Below are positions 1-5,519 of a stretch of DNA of 7,692 bases, piece by piece (position 1 is the stretch's first letter; each line of letters begins with the position of its first letter). Below the pieces are notes generated by a model. That model was given only the letters and a program-made list of their open reading frames with translations, did not search any database and was not told where the DNA came from. Source of the stretch: Nitriliruptoraceae bacterium (GTDB lineage: Bacteria; Actinomycetota; Nitriliruptoria; Nitriliruptorales; Nitriliruptoraceae); contig SKTG01000107.1 of NCBI GenBank assembly GCA_007118045.1, positions 1 through 7,692 on the forward strand. Direction: 5' to 3'. Made by a program: the position numbers and the translations under genes.

Positions 1-519
1 CAGTCGGTCGCCGAGCTCGGCGCGTGCGGCGGCCTCCCGGTCGCGGTCCGCCGCGAGCACCGTCTCGAGGCGGTGTCCCAGGAGCTCGATCAGCCCCTGC
101 TCCTCCCCGAGCCCGGCGTCCTGCGGCGCGGCGTCGATGCCGCAGAGCGTGCCGAAGAGACGGCCGTCCCGTTCGGCGATGGGCACGCCCACGTACGCGC
201 CGATCCGCAGCGCCGCGGCCACCGGCTGGCCGAGGTAGCTGGGTACGCGGGCCACCTCCGGCGCGATCCGTGGACCCTCGCCACCGACCATGCGGATGCA
301 GAACGAGTCCTGCCAGGCGTGCGACCCGCCGCGCTCCAGACCGTGTGACCGGTCGTCGAGGTGCAGGTAGGTCTGGCGGCCGTTCTCCACCCGGGTGACG
401 GCCCAGGCGCCCAACGGCAGCCTGTCCTGCAGGAAGGTGAGCACGGCTCCAGCGGCCTCGTCGAAGGCCATCGCCGGTGACAGGGCGGGCAGCGGTGGTG
501 CTGCCGTGACGGTGCCCAT
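1..519 (-). CDS. GAF-domain sensor protein, C-terminus beyond the window edge
   Basis: This frame is open from an ATG at 519-517 to the window edge, giving 173 codons without a stop. A clear Shine-Dalgarno sequence (GGAAGGGAG) ends 5 nt before the ATG. Residues about 20-157 read as a GAF domain. The visible motifs are SHAWQDSFC (66-74), RIAPEVARVPSY (84-95), a GAYVGVPI strand (108-114) and LFGTLCGID (121-129). GAF domains bind small ligands or chromophores and act as input modules of signalling proteins. The last visible stretch (about 150-173, LETVLAADRDREAAAR and onward) looks like a helical linker, so an output domain probably follows outside the window. In actinobacteria this type of GAF domain often precedes a GGDEF diguanylate cyclase, but that is inference because the output domain is not seen. 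There is no signal peptide or membrane segment, so it is likely cytoplasmic. It is transcribed divergently from tig. An internal ATG at residue 17 is a less likely start because it lacks the good ribosome-binding site. Confidence 0.82.
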   Translation of the reverse strand, partial: MGTVTAAPPLPALSPAMAFDEAAGAVLTFLQDRLPLGAWAVTRVENGRQTYLHLDDRSHGLERGGSHAWQDSFCIRMVGGEGPRIAPEVARVPSYLGQPVAAALRIGAYVGVPIAERDGRLFGTLCGIDAAPQDAGLGEEQGLIELLGHRLETVLAADRDREAAARAELGDRL

Positions 520-853
520 GCGTGCTCCCTTCCGTACGGGTGGAGGTGCGTGGGACGTCCGTGGACGCACGTTCCGCCGCTCGTGACATCGGCGGCCGCA
601 CGGAGCGACTGGAGGCCCCGGGCTGGCCGGACGGCCACCAACCACCGTGGCGTCGGCGCTCGGTGGCGGCCGGCGGATGGACACCGGGCGGGAGAAGTGG
701 AACCATCGCGCCGCGTGACGGCTGCGGCCGTCCGTCGTCGTGTCCGCGCCCTCGCGCACGAGCCTTGCCGTTCCGTTCTGTCGCGAGCGTCGTGGGCGCC
801 GCGCTGGGGCGGCACCTCGCACCCCTCCCGAGCCGACCAGGATCCGTGTGCCC
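520..853. other. Divergent intergenic region without a convincing gene
   Basis: About 330 bp separate the GAF gene from tig, and they must hold both promoters. Open frames crossing this stretch give arginine- and proline-rich translations with no domain character, so I treat them as artefacts of high GC. I see no tRNA-like structure. Two dyads stand out: one at 546-570 close to the GAF gene, and a looser GC-rich one with arms 623-639 and 662-676. A TTGCCG hexamer at 765-770 resembles a -35 element for tig, but no good -10 lies 16-18 nt downstream, so no promoter is called. Confidence 0.6.
546..570. repeat. Inverted repeat upstream of the GAF gene, possible operator
   Basis: Arms GTGCGT (546-551) and ACGCAC (565-570) are perfect inverse complements. 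The 13-nt centre contains a second palindrome, GGACGTCC (553-560). The element lies 27 bp upstream of the GAF gene start, where a repressor or activator site would sit. No known regulator motif is recognised. In DNA of this GC content short dyads are common, so the assignment as an operator is tentative. Confidence 0.3.
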
Positions 854-2284
854 GTGAAGACCTCCGTCGAGACCCTCGAGCCCGCCAAGGTCAAGCTGAC
901 CGTCGAGATCGAACCCGAGCGCGTCAAGAAGGCGTGCGACAAGGCCGCCCGGGAGCTCGCGAAGCAGGTGAGCATCCCCGGGTTCCGGCCCGGCAAGGCC
1001 CCCCGCCGCCTGATCGAGCAGCGTTTCGGTGAAGGCGTGATCGCGCAGGCGGCCATGGAGGAGTCCCTCTCCGAGTACTACGCGGAGGCCCTCCAGGCCG
1101 AGGAGCTCGATCCGGTCGCCCAGCCCGAGGTCGACGTCGAGCGCTTCGACGAGTCCGAGGGGGCGAGCTTCACCGCCACCGTCGAGGTGCGTCCGAGCAT
1201 CGAGCCGCCGGACCACACCGGCATCGAGGTCGCTCACCCGGAGTGGGAGGTCACCGAGGACGAGATCGACGAGCAGCTGGCCAGCCTGCGTGAGCGCTTC
1301 TCGGAGGTCGACGAGGTCGACCGGGCTGCCGAGGACGGCGACCTGATCACCCTCGACCTCGACGTGGAGGTGGACGGCGCCACGCTCGAGGACGCGACCG
1401 TCGAGGACGCCCTCTACGAGATCGGCTCGCGGGGCGTGACCCCGAAGCTGGACGAGGAGGCGGTCGGCAAGGTCGCGGGTGACACGTTCACCTACACCGA
1501 CACCCTCCCGGAGGACTACCCGGAGCACGGTGGCCAGGAAGCCACCTTCCACGTGACCGTCAAGGACGTGCGGGAGAAGACCCTGCCCGAGCTCGACGAC
1601 GACTTCGCCACCTCCGCGTCGGGCTTCGACACGATCGAGGAGCTCCGCGCCGACGTCCGCAACTCGTTGCTGGCGCGCAGGATCCAACAGGCGCAGCACG
1701 AGCTGCGTGCCCGCGTCCTGGAGGCCTACGTCGCGCGCGTCGACGTTCCCATCCCCCCGTCCATGGTGGAGAACGAGAAGCAGTCACGTCTCCAACAGGT
1801 CGAGCAACAGGCCCAGCAGTACGGGCTCGAGGCCGACCAGGTGTTCGAGGCGCAGGGGACGACCCGGGAGCGGTTCGAGCAGGAGGCGGAGCAGCAGGCC
1901 GAGGACGCGGTCAAGGCGCAGCTCGTGCTCGACGCCCTGGGTCAGTCGTTGGAGCTCGACCTCGACCCGAGCGACATCGACCAGGAGATCGTCCGCCACG
2001 CGCAGAACAACGAGATGGCGCCGGAGGACGTCGCCCGCATCGTGCAGGAACAGGGCTCGTTGCCGCAGCTCGTCGGCGACATCCTGCGCCGCAAGACGAT
2101 CGACGCCATCGTCGCCGCTGCCGAGATCGAGGGCGAGCCCTCCGAGGAACTGCTGATCGAGGTCGGCCTCCTCGAGGACCCCGAGGCCACCGAGGACGAG
2201 GACGATGACGAGGGGATCGTCGTCCCCGGGGCGGAACAGGCGGGCGGCGACCCGTCCGAGCTGATCGTGCCGGGACGGGACTGA
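854..2284 (+). CDS. tig: Trigger factor, ribosome-associated chaperone
   Basis: Trigger factor docks at the ribosomal exit tunnel and shields nascent chains. The 476-residue product shows the family order. The ribosome-binding domain (about 1-150) has the signature GFRPGKAP at 43-50. The FKBP-like domain (about 155-245) includes GDLITLDLDV from 162 and a PEDYPEHGG segment. A helical SurA-like C-terminal domain follows, with VDVPIPPSMVENE and a Gln/Glu-rich helix. The last 38 residues (439-476) form an acidic tail, making it longer than the 432-residue E. coli protein. I chose GTG at 854 because KTSVETLEPAKVKLTVE is the usual family N-terminus. AGGA at 839-842 lies 11 nt upstream. GTG at 848 is an alternative, 5 nt from AGGA and two residues longer. 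An ATG at 740 would add 38 unrelated residues and is rejected. L199 stands where the PPIase pocket normally has Phe. Transcription probably ends at the hairpin at 2348-2385. Confidence 0.96.
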   Translation: MKTSVETLEPAKVKLTVEIEPERVKKACDKAARELAKQVSIPGFRPGKAPRRLIEQRFGEGVIAQAAMEESLSEYYAEALQAEELDPVAQPEVDVERFDESEGASFTATVEVRPSIEPPDHTGIEVAHPEWEVTEDEIDEQLASLRERFSEVDEVDRAAEDGDLITLDLDVEVDGATLEDATVEDALYEIGSRGVTPKLDEEAVGKVAGDTFTYTDTLPEDYPEHGGQEATFHVTVKDVREKTLPELDDDFATSASGFDTIEELRADVRNSLLARRIQQAQHELRARVLEAYVARVDVPIPPSMVENEKQSRLQQVEQQAQQYGLEADQVFEAQGTTRERFEQEAEQQAEDAVKAQLVLDALGQSLELDLDPSDIDQEIVRHAQNNEMAPEDVARIVQEQGSLPQLVGDILRRKTIDAIVAAAEIEGEPSEELLIEVGLLEDPEATEDEDDDEGIVVPGAEQAGGDPSELIVPGRD

Positions 2285-2347
2285 CCCGGGGCTCGGCGCC
2301 GACCCGGGGCCGACCCGGACGCCCGACCGACACACCCGCCCGGTCGT

Positions 2348-2385
2348 ACGAAGGACCCCGCGCCGACGGCGCGGGGTCCGTTCGT
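2348..2385. terminator. Bidirectional hairpin terminator between tig and the lipoprotein gene
   Basis: Arms GGACCCCGCGCC (2353-2364) and GGCGCGGGGTCC (2368-2379) pair perfectly over 12 bp around a GAC loop. The stem is extended by ACGAA (2348-2352) pairing with TTCGT (2381-2385), with one bulged G at 2380. It sits 63 nt after the tig stop and 14 nt after the stop of the convergent lipoprotein gene, so it can serve both. Neither side has a T-tract, as is common for hairpin terminators in high-GC actinobacteria. Confidence 0.8.
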
Positions 2386-2399
2386 CTGGCCGTGTGCGG

Positions 2400-3128
2400 T
2401 CAGCCCTCGGGGGCGGGCTCCGGCTCGGGCATCGGGGCCGGGTCGCTGTCGGGGTCGAAGCCGGCACCCTCGGTGAGCTCGTCGGCGATGTCCTGGTCGA
2501 AGTCCTCCGAGGCGGCGGCGTAGTTGAACACGGCCAGGCGGCCGTCTCCGTCGTCGGCGAACAACACGACGGCCGAGGTCTCCGGCTGGCCCTCCTGCGC
2601 TGCCTCGAGGTCCTCCCAGAGCACCGCGCGGGCCTGCTCGGCGCCCTCGACCTCGACCTCGTCGTCGGCTGCGGGCTCCTCCTGCAGCTGCGCCAGCTGG
2701 CCCTCGACCAGCTCCTCGAAGTCGAGCTGCTGCTCCTCCGGCAGGTCCTCGACGTCGACCGCCTGACCCGAGAGGTTCTGTGTCTGGTCCTCGCTGGTGG
2801 CGATGAGCTGGCCCTGGGCGGCCGCCATCTGGTCGAACATGAACCCGTCCGGTACCGGCATCACGATGCCGTTGCCGCGGTAGACGCCGTCCTCGACGTC
2901 CTCGTTGGGGTCGTCCACGTCGTCCATCATGTCGCCGAGCTCGTCCTCGAGGTCGCCGTCGAGTTCCTCGTCGAGGTCGTCCTCGAGGTCGCCGTCGTCC
3001 GCGTCGCCCTCGTCCTCGATCGCCGGGTCGTCCGCGGCCGTGTCGTCGACCTGGTCGCCGTCGTCGGCGCCACAAGCAGCCAGGGCCAGTGCCGCCGCGA
3101 GCAGGGTCAGGTTCCGGTAGATGCGCAC
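2400..3128 (-). CDS. Hyperacidic lipoprotein, possibly PsbP/DcrB/LpqN-like
   Basis: The 242-residue product begins with a lipoprotein signal peptide: RIYR, a hydrophobic core, then lipobox LAAC with the lipidated cysteine at C19. It should be anchored on the outer face of the membrane. Residues 20-80 are a low-complexity acidic linker with 34 Asp/Glu among 61 residues and no Lys or Arg. A folded domain follows, from GNGIVMPVPDGF (about 85-96) to VVLFADDGDGRLAVFNYAA and a helix ending near GAGFDPD. A Pro/Glu tail (DPAPMPEPEPAPEG) closes the protein. The domain layout resembles the Mog1/PsbP-like fold of DcrB and mycobacterial LpqN, but this is inferred by eye and no function is claimed. I chose GTG at 3128-3126 because AGGAG lies 5 nt upstream and the resulting N-terminus is a normal signal peptide. 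A GTG at 3155 would add nine residues (MARHLPGAH) without such support. The gene is divergent from clpP and convergent with tig. There is no lysine in the whole protein. Confidence 0.85.
   Translation of the reverse strand: MRIYRNLTLLAAALALAACGADDGDQVDDTAADDPAIEDEGDADDGDLEDDLDEELDGDLEDELGDMMDDVDDPNEDVEDGVYRGNGIVMPVPDGFMFDQMAAAQGQLIATSEDQTQNLSGQAVDVEDLPEEQQLDFEELVEGQLAQLQEEPAADDEVEVEGAEQARAVLWEDLEAAQEGQPETSAVVLFADDGDGRLAVFNYAAASEDFDQDIADELTEGAGFDPDSDPAPMPEPEPAPEG
2941..2997 (-). repeat. Exact 21-nt direct repeat inside the acidic linker
   Basis: The 21 bases at 2941-2961 recur identically at 2977-2997, 36 nt away, which is exactly 12 codons. On the coding strand both copies encode DGDLED followed by D or E (residues 45-51 and 57-63). 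The linker therefore contains an in-frame duplication of a 12-residue acidic unit. Confidence 0.8.
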
Positions 3129-3340
3129 ATGTGCTCCTGGTAAGTGTCGCGCCACGGTACGAGCCCATCCAACGACCTCGGTCGGTGCACCACGGACGAC
3201 CGGACGAGGTCACGGGACCAGCCGGTCCCCGGACCCGGGCCCGTGCCCGACCTGCGCCGGCTGGACGAAGGCCTCGGGGCCGGGTCCGGGCCGCCGGTAC
3301 GCTGCACGACCCCGTACGCCCCGTCCGAAGGGAACCCCCG

Positions 3341-4003
3341 GTGGAGCACCCCGACCCGACCTCCCCGGCCGCGACCGCCCCGCCGTCGCCGACCGGCTAC
3401 CTCGTGCCCACCGTGGTGGAGCAGACCAACCGCGGGGAGCGGGCGTTCGACATCTACTCGCGGCTGCTGCAGCAGCGCATCATCTTCCTCGGCACCCCGG
3501 TCAACGACGAGATCGCCAACGTCGTGATGGCCCAGCTGCTGCACCTCGAGGCGGAGGACCCGGACAAGGAGATCGCGCTCTACATCAACTCCCCCGGTGG
3601 GTCGATCACGGCGCTGTTCGCCATCTACGACACGATGGAGTTCATCAAGAACGACGTCTCCACGATCTGCATGGGGCAGGCGGCCTCCGCGGCGGCGGTG
3701 CTGCTCGCGGCCGGCACGCCGGGCAAGCGCTTCGCCCTGCCGCACTCGCGCGTGCTGCTGCACCAGCCGTCGGGCGGAGCCGAGGGCCAGTCGGTCGACA
3801 TCGAGATCCAGGCCGCCGAGATCCTGCGGATGCGCGATCTGCTCAACCAGATCCTCGCGGAGAAGACGGGCAAGACCGCCGAGCAGATCGATGCCGACAC
3901 CGACCGGGACTTCATCCTCGACGCGGAGGCGGCCAAGGACTACGGCATCGTCGACCGCATCCTGCCGAGCCGCAAGGCCCAGGAGAAGCAGCTCAAGAGC
4001 TGA
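3341..4003 (+). CDS. clpP: ATP-dependent Clp protease proteolytic subunit, ClpP2-like
   Basis: ClpP is the serine peptidase that forms the double-ring chamber degrading substrates unfolded by ClpX or ClpC. The 220-residue product carries the triad S116 (in GQAAS), H141 (in LLHQP) and D190 (in DRDFIL). The spacings of 25 and 49 residues equal those of the E. coli enzyme (S97, H122, D171). The glycine-rich NSPGGSITA strand and the AAGTPGKRFALPHSRVLLHQP handle region are intact. GQAASAAAVLLAAGTPGKR, EIQAAEILRMR and DAEAAKDYGIVD are typical of actinobacterial ClpP2, while LPHSRVLLHQPSGG recalls ClpP1. GTG at 3341 was chosen because AAGGGA lies 7 nt upstream. It leaves a Pro/Ala-rich leader of about 18 residues before YLVPTVVEQT, probably a propeptide removed by self-processing. 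Frames reaching further upstream add arginine-rich sequence and are rejected. Most actinobacteria have two adjacent clpP genes; only one is here, followed by clpX. Confidence 0.95.
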   Translation: MEHPDPTSPAATAPPSPTGYLVPTVVEQTNRGERAFDIYSRLLQQRIIFLGTPVNDEIANVVMAQLLHLEAEDPDKEIALYINSPGGSITALFAIYDTMEFIKNDVSTICMGQAASAAAVLLAAGTPGKRFALPHSRVLLHQPSGGAEGQSVDIEIQAAEILRMRDLLNQILAEKTGKTAEQIDADTDRDFILDAEAAKDYGIVDRILPSRKAQEKQLKS

Positions 4004-4020
4004 AAGGCGCACCGCCTCGG

Positions 4021-4042
4021 GGCCGTGACCGCGGTCGCGGCC
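4021..4042 (+). terminator. Hairpin after clpP, possible attenuator or partial terminator
   Basis: A 22-nt dyad begins 18 nt after the clpP stop. Arms GGCCGTGAC (4021-4029) and GTCGCGGCC (4034-4042) form nine pairs, one of them a G-U pair, around a CGCG loop. There is no T-tract. It could lower read-through from clpP to clpX, stabilise the clpP message, or bind a regulator as a palindrome. I cannot choose between these from sequence. Confidence 0.4.
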
Positions 4043-4188
4043 TGCCGGTGGCGTCAACAGGGGGACCGAGGCTTGGCGGCGCGGCCGGGACGCGGGCAGT
4101 ACCATCACCCCGCGGAGGGAGCGGAGCGCCGGGAGCGCAGCAGCGACCGCAGGCCCGGCCCCCGGGGTGTCATCGGCGAGAGCGGCAT

Positions 4189-4220
4189 CGACGACCAGTG
4201 ACGGCGACGACCAGCGACGG
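4189..4220 (+). repeat. Two tandem 16-bp repeats just before the clpX ribosome-binding site
   Basis: CGACGACCAGTGACGG (4189-4204) is followed directly by CGACGACCAGCGACGG (4205-4220). The copies differ at one base. The second copy ends 1 nt before the clpX Shine-Dalgarno GAGG (4222-4225), so the repeat lies within the presumed 5' leader of clpX. Confidence 0.75.
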
Positions 4221-4232
4221 CGAGGCGCGGGT

Positions 4233-5519
4233 ATGGCGAAGTTCGGCGAGGGCGATGCCCTCCTGAAGTGCTCCTTCTGCGGGAAGTCGCAGAAGCAGGT
4301 CAAGAAGCTCATCGCCGGCCCCGGGGTGTACATCTGCGACGAGTGCATCGATCTCTGCAACGAGATCATCGAGGAGGAGCTGGCCGAACCGGCCGACCTC
4401 CAGCTCGACGAGCTGCCCAAGCCCAAGGAGATCTACGGCTTCCTCAACGACTACGTCGTCGGGCAGGACGCCGCCAAGAAGTCGCTGTCGGTCGCGGTCT
4501 ACAACCACTACAAGCGCATCCAGGTCGGGGCCACGGGGCCCAGCACCAGCGCCGACGACGTGGAGCTGGCCAAGTCCAACATCCTGCTGTTGGGACCGAC
4601 CGGGTCCGGCAAGACGCTGCTGGCCCAGACCCTCGCCAAGCTGCTCAACGTGCCCTTCGCGATCGCGGATGCGACCGCGCTGACCGAAGCGGGCTACGTC
4701 GGCGAGGACGTGGAGAACATCCTGCTGAAGCTGATCCAGGCGGCGGACTTCGACACCAAGAAGGCCGAGACCGGGATCATCTACATCGACGAGGTCGACA
4801 AGATCGCCCGCAAGTCGGACAACCCGTCGATCACCCGTGACGTCTCGGGTGAGGGGGTCCAGCAGGCGCTGCTGAAGATCCTCGAGGGCACGGTCGCCTC
4901 CGTTCCGCCACAGGGTGGGCGCAAGCACCCGCACCAGGAGTTCCTCCAGATCGACACGGCCAACATCCTGTTCATCTGCGGCGGGGCGTTCGCGGGTCTC
5001 GAGCAGGTGGTCGAGCAGCGTCAGGGCGGCCGCGGTGTCGGCTTCGGCTCGGAGGTCGCCGCCGCCAAGGACAAGGACCTCGCGGGGCTGCTGCGCGACG
5101 TGCTGCCCGAGGACCTCGTGCGCTACGGGCTGATCCCGGAGTTCATCGGTCGGCTCCCCATCATCTCCTCGGTCGAGCCGCTCGAACGCGAGGCGCTGAT
5201 CGACATCCTCACCAGCCCGCGGAACGCGCTGACCAAGCAGTACCGCCGGTTCTTCGAGTTCGACGGGGTCGAACTCGAGTTCGACGAGGGGGCCCTGGAG
5301 GAGATCGCGGACCTCGCCATCCTGCGACAGACCGGCGCGCGCGGCCTGCGGGCGATCCTCGAGGAGGTGCTGCTCAACACGATGTACGAGCTGCCCTCGC
5401 GGGACGACGTGGGCCGGTGCGTGATCACCGCGGAGACGGTCCGGGAACGCACCAACCCCACCCTGGTGCCGCACTCGAAGCTGCACGAGGTCGATCCGCC
5501 GCAGGAGCGCTCGGCCTGA
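4233..5519 (+). CDS. clpX: ATP-dependent Clp protease ATPase subunit ClpX
   Basis: ClpX is the hexameric AAA+ unfoldase that recognises tagged proteins and threads them into ClpP. The 428-residue product is full length (E. coli has 424). The N-terminal zinc-binding domain has C13-x2-C16 and C35-x2-C38. Walker A is GPTGSGKT at 121-128 and Walker B is IIYIDEVDK with D186-E187. The pore loop GYVG is at 154-157 and the substrate-binding RKH loop at 230-232. The ClpP-docking loop reads VGF at 269-271 instead of the usual IGF. The LIPEFIGRLP arginine-finger region and the GARGLRAILE sensor-2 helix are present. ATG at 4233 gives the typical MAKFGEGDALLKCSFCG start, and GAGG lies 7 nt upstream; the ATG-like start at 4167 adds 22 unrelated residues. 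clpX follows clpP after 229 bp and its stop overlaps the likely start of the next gene, so the three genes may share transcripts. A separate clpX promoter in the gap is possible but not clear. Confidence 0.97.
   Translation: MAKFGEGDALLKCSFCGKSQKQVKKLIAGPGVYICDECIDLCNEIIEEELAEPADLQLDELPKPKEIYGFLNDYVVGQDAAKKSLSVAVYNHYKRIQVGATGPSTSADDVELAKSNILLLGPTGSGKTLLAQTLAKLLNVPFAIADATALTEAGYVGEDVENILLKLIQAADFDTKKAETGIIYIDEVDKIARKSDNPSITRDVSGEGVQQALLKILEGTVASVPPQGGRKHPHQEFLQIDTANILFICGGAFAGLEQVVEQRQGGRGVGFGSEVAAAKDKDLAGLLRDVLPEDLVRYGLIPEFIGRLPIISSVEPLEREALIDILTSPRNALTKQYRRFFEFDGVELEFDEGALEEIADLAILRQTGARGLRAILEEVLLNTMYELPSRDDVGRCVITAETVRERTNPTLVPHSKLHEVDPPQERSA
5503..5507 (+). promoter_or_regulatory. Shine-Dalgarno AGGAG supporting a CTG start for the dehydratase
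   Basis: AGGAG lies within the last codons of clpX, 8 nt before CTG at 5516. No ATG, GTG or TTG in the dehydratase frame lies at a suitable distance. This site therefore decides the start choice for the next gene and suggests translational coupling to clpX. Confidence 0.6.

Noticed and set aside
740..853. N-terminal extension of trigger factor to the ATG at 740
   Set aside because: The 38 extra residues are arginine-rich and unlike any trigger factor, and the family N-terminus begins at 854.
550..1032. Possible small genes in the GAF-tig gap
   Set aside because: The open frames are Arg/Pro-rich, overlap tig in other frames, and have no recognisable domains.
1942..3213. Long minus-strand open frame covering part of tig and the lipoprotein gene
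   Set aside because: Its translation is rich in Arg, Gly and Ser without domains. It is a shadow of two well-supported genes, a common effect of very high GC.
3298..3303. TACGCT as a -10 element for clpP
   Set aside because: It fits the TAnnnT pattern and leaves a reasonable leader, but no -35 is seen at 16-18 nt upstream.
3129..3340. HspR, CIRCE or ClgR operator between the lipoprotein gene and clpP
   Set aside because: I looked for these heat-shock and Clp regulon motifs and found no convincing match.
4073..4105. Promoter for clpX formed by TTGGCG (4073-4078) and TACCAT (4100-4105)
   Set aside because: The spacer is 21 nt, too long for a normal promoter. TACCAT alone is a plausible -10 but cannot be supported without a start-site map.
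3107..4426. Long minus-strand frame opposite clpP
   Set aside because: It is antisense to an intact clpP with a full catalytic triad and shows no domain of its own.
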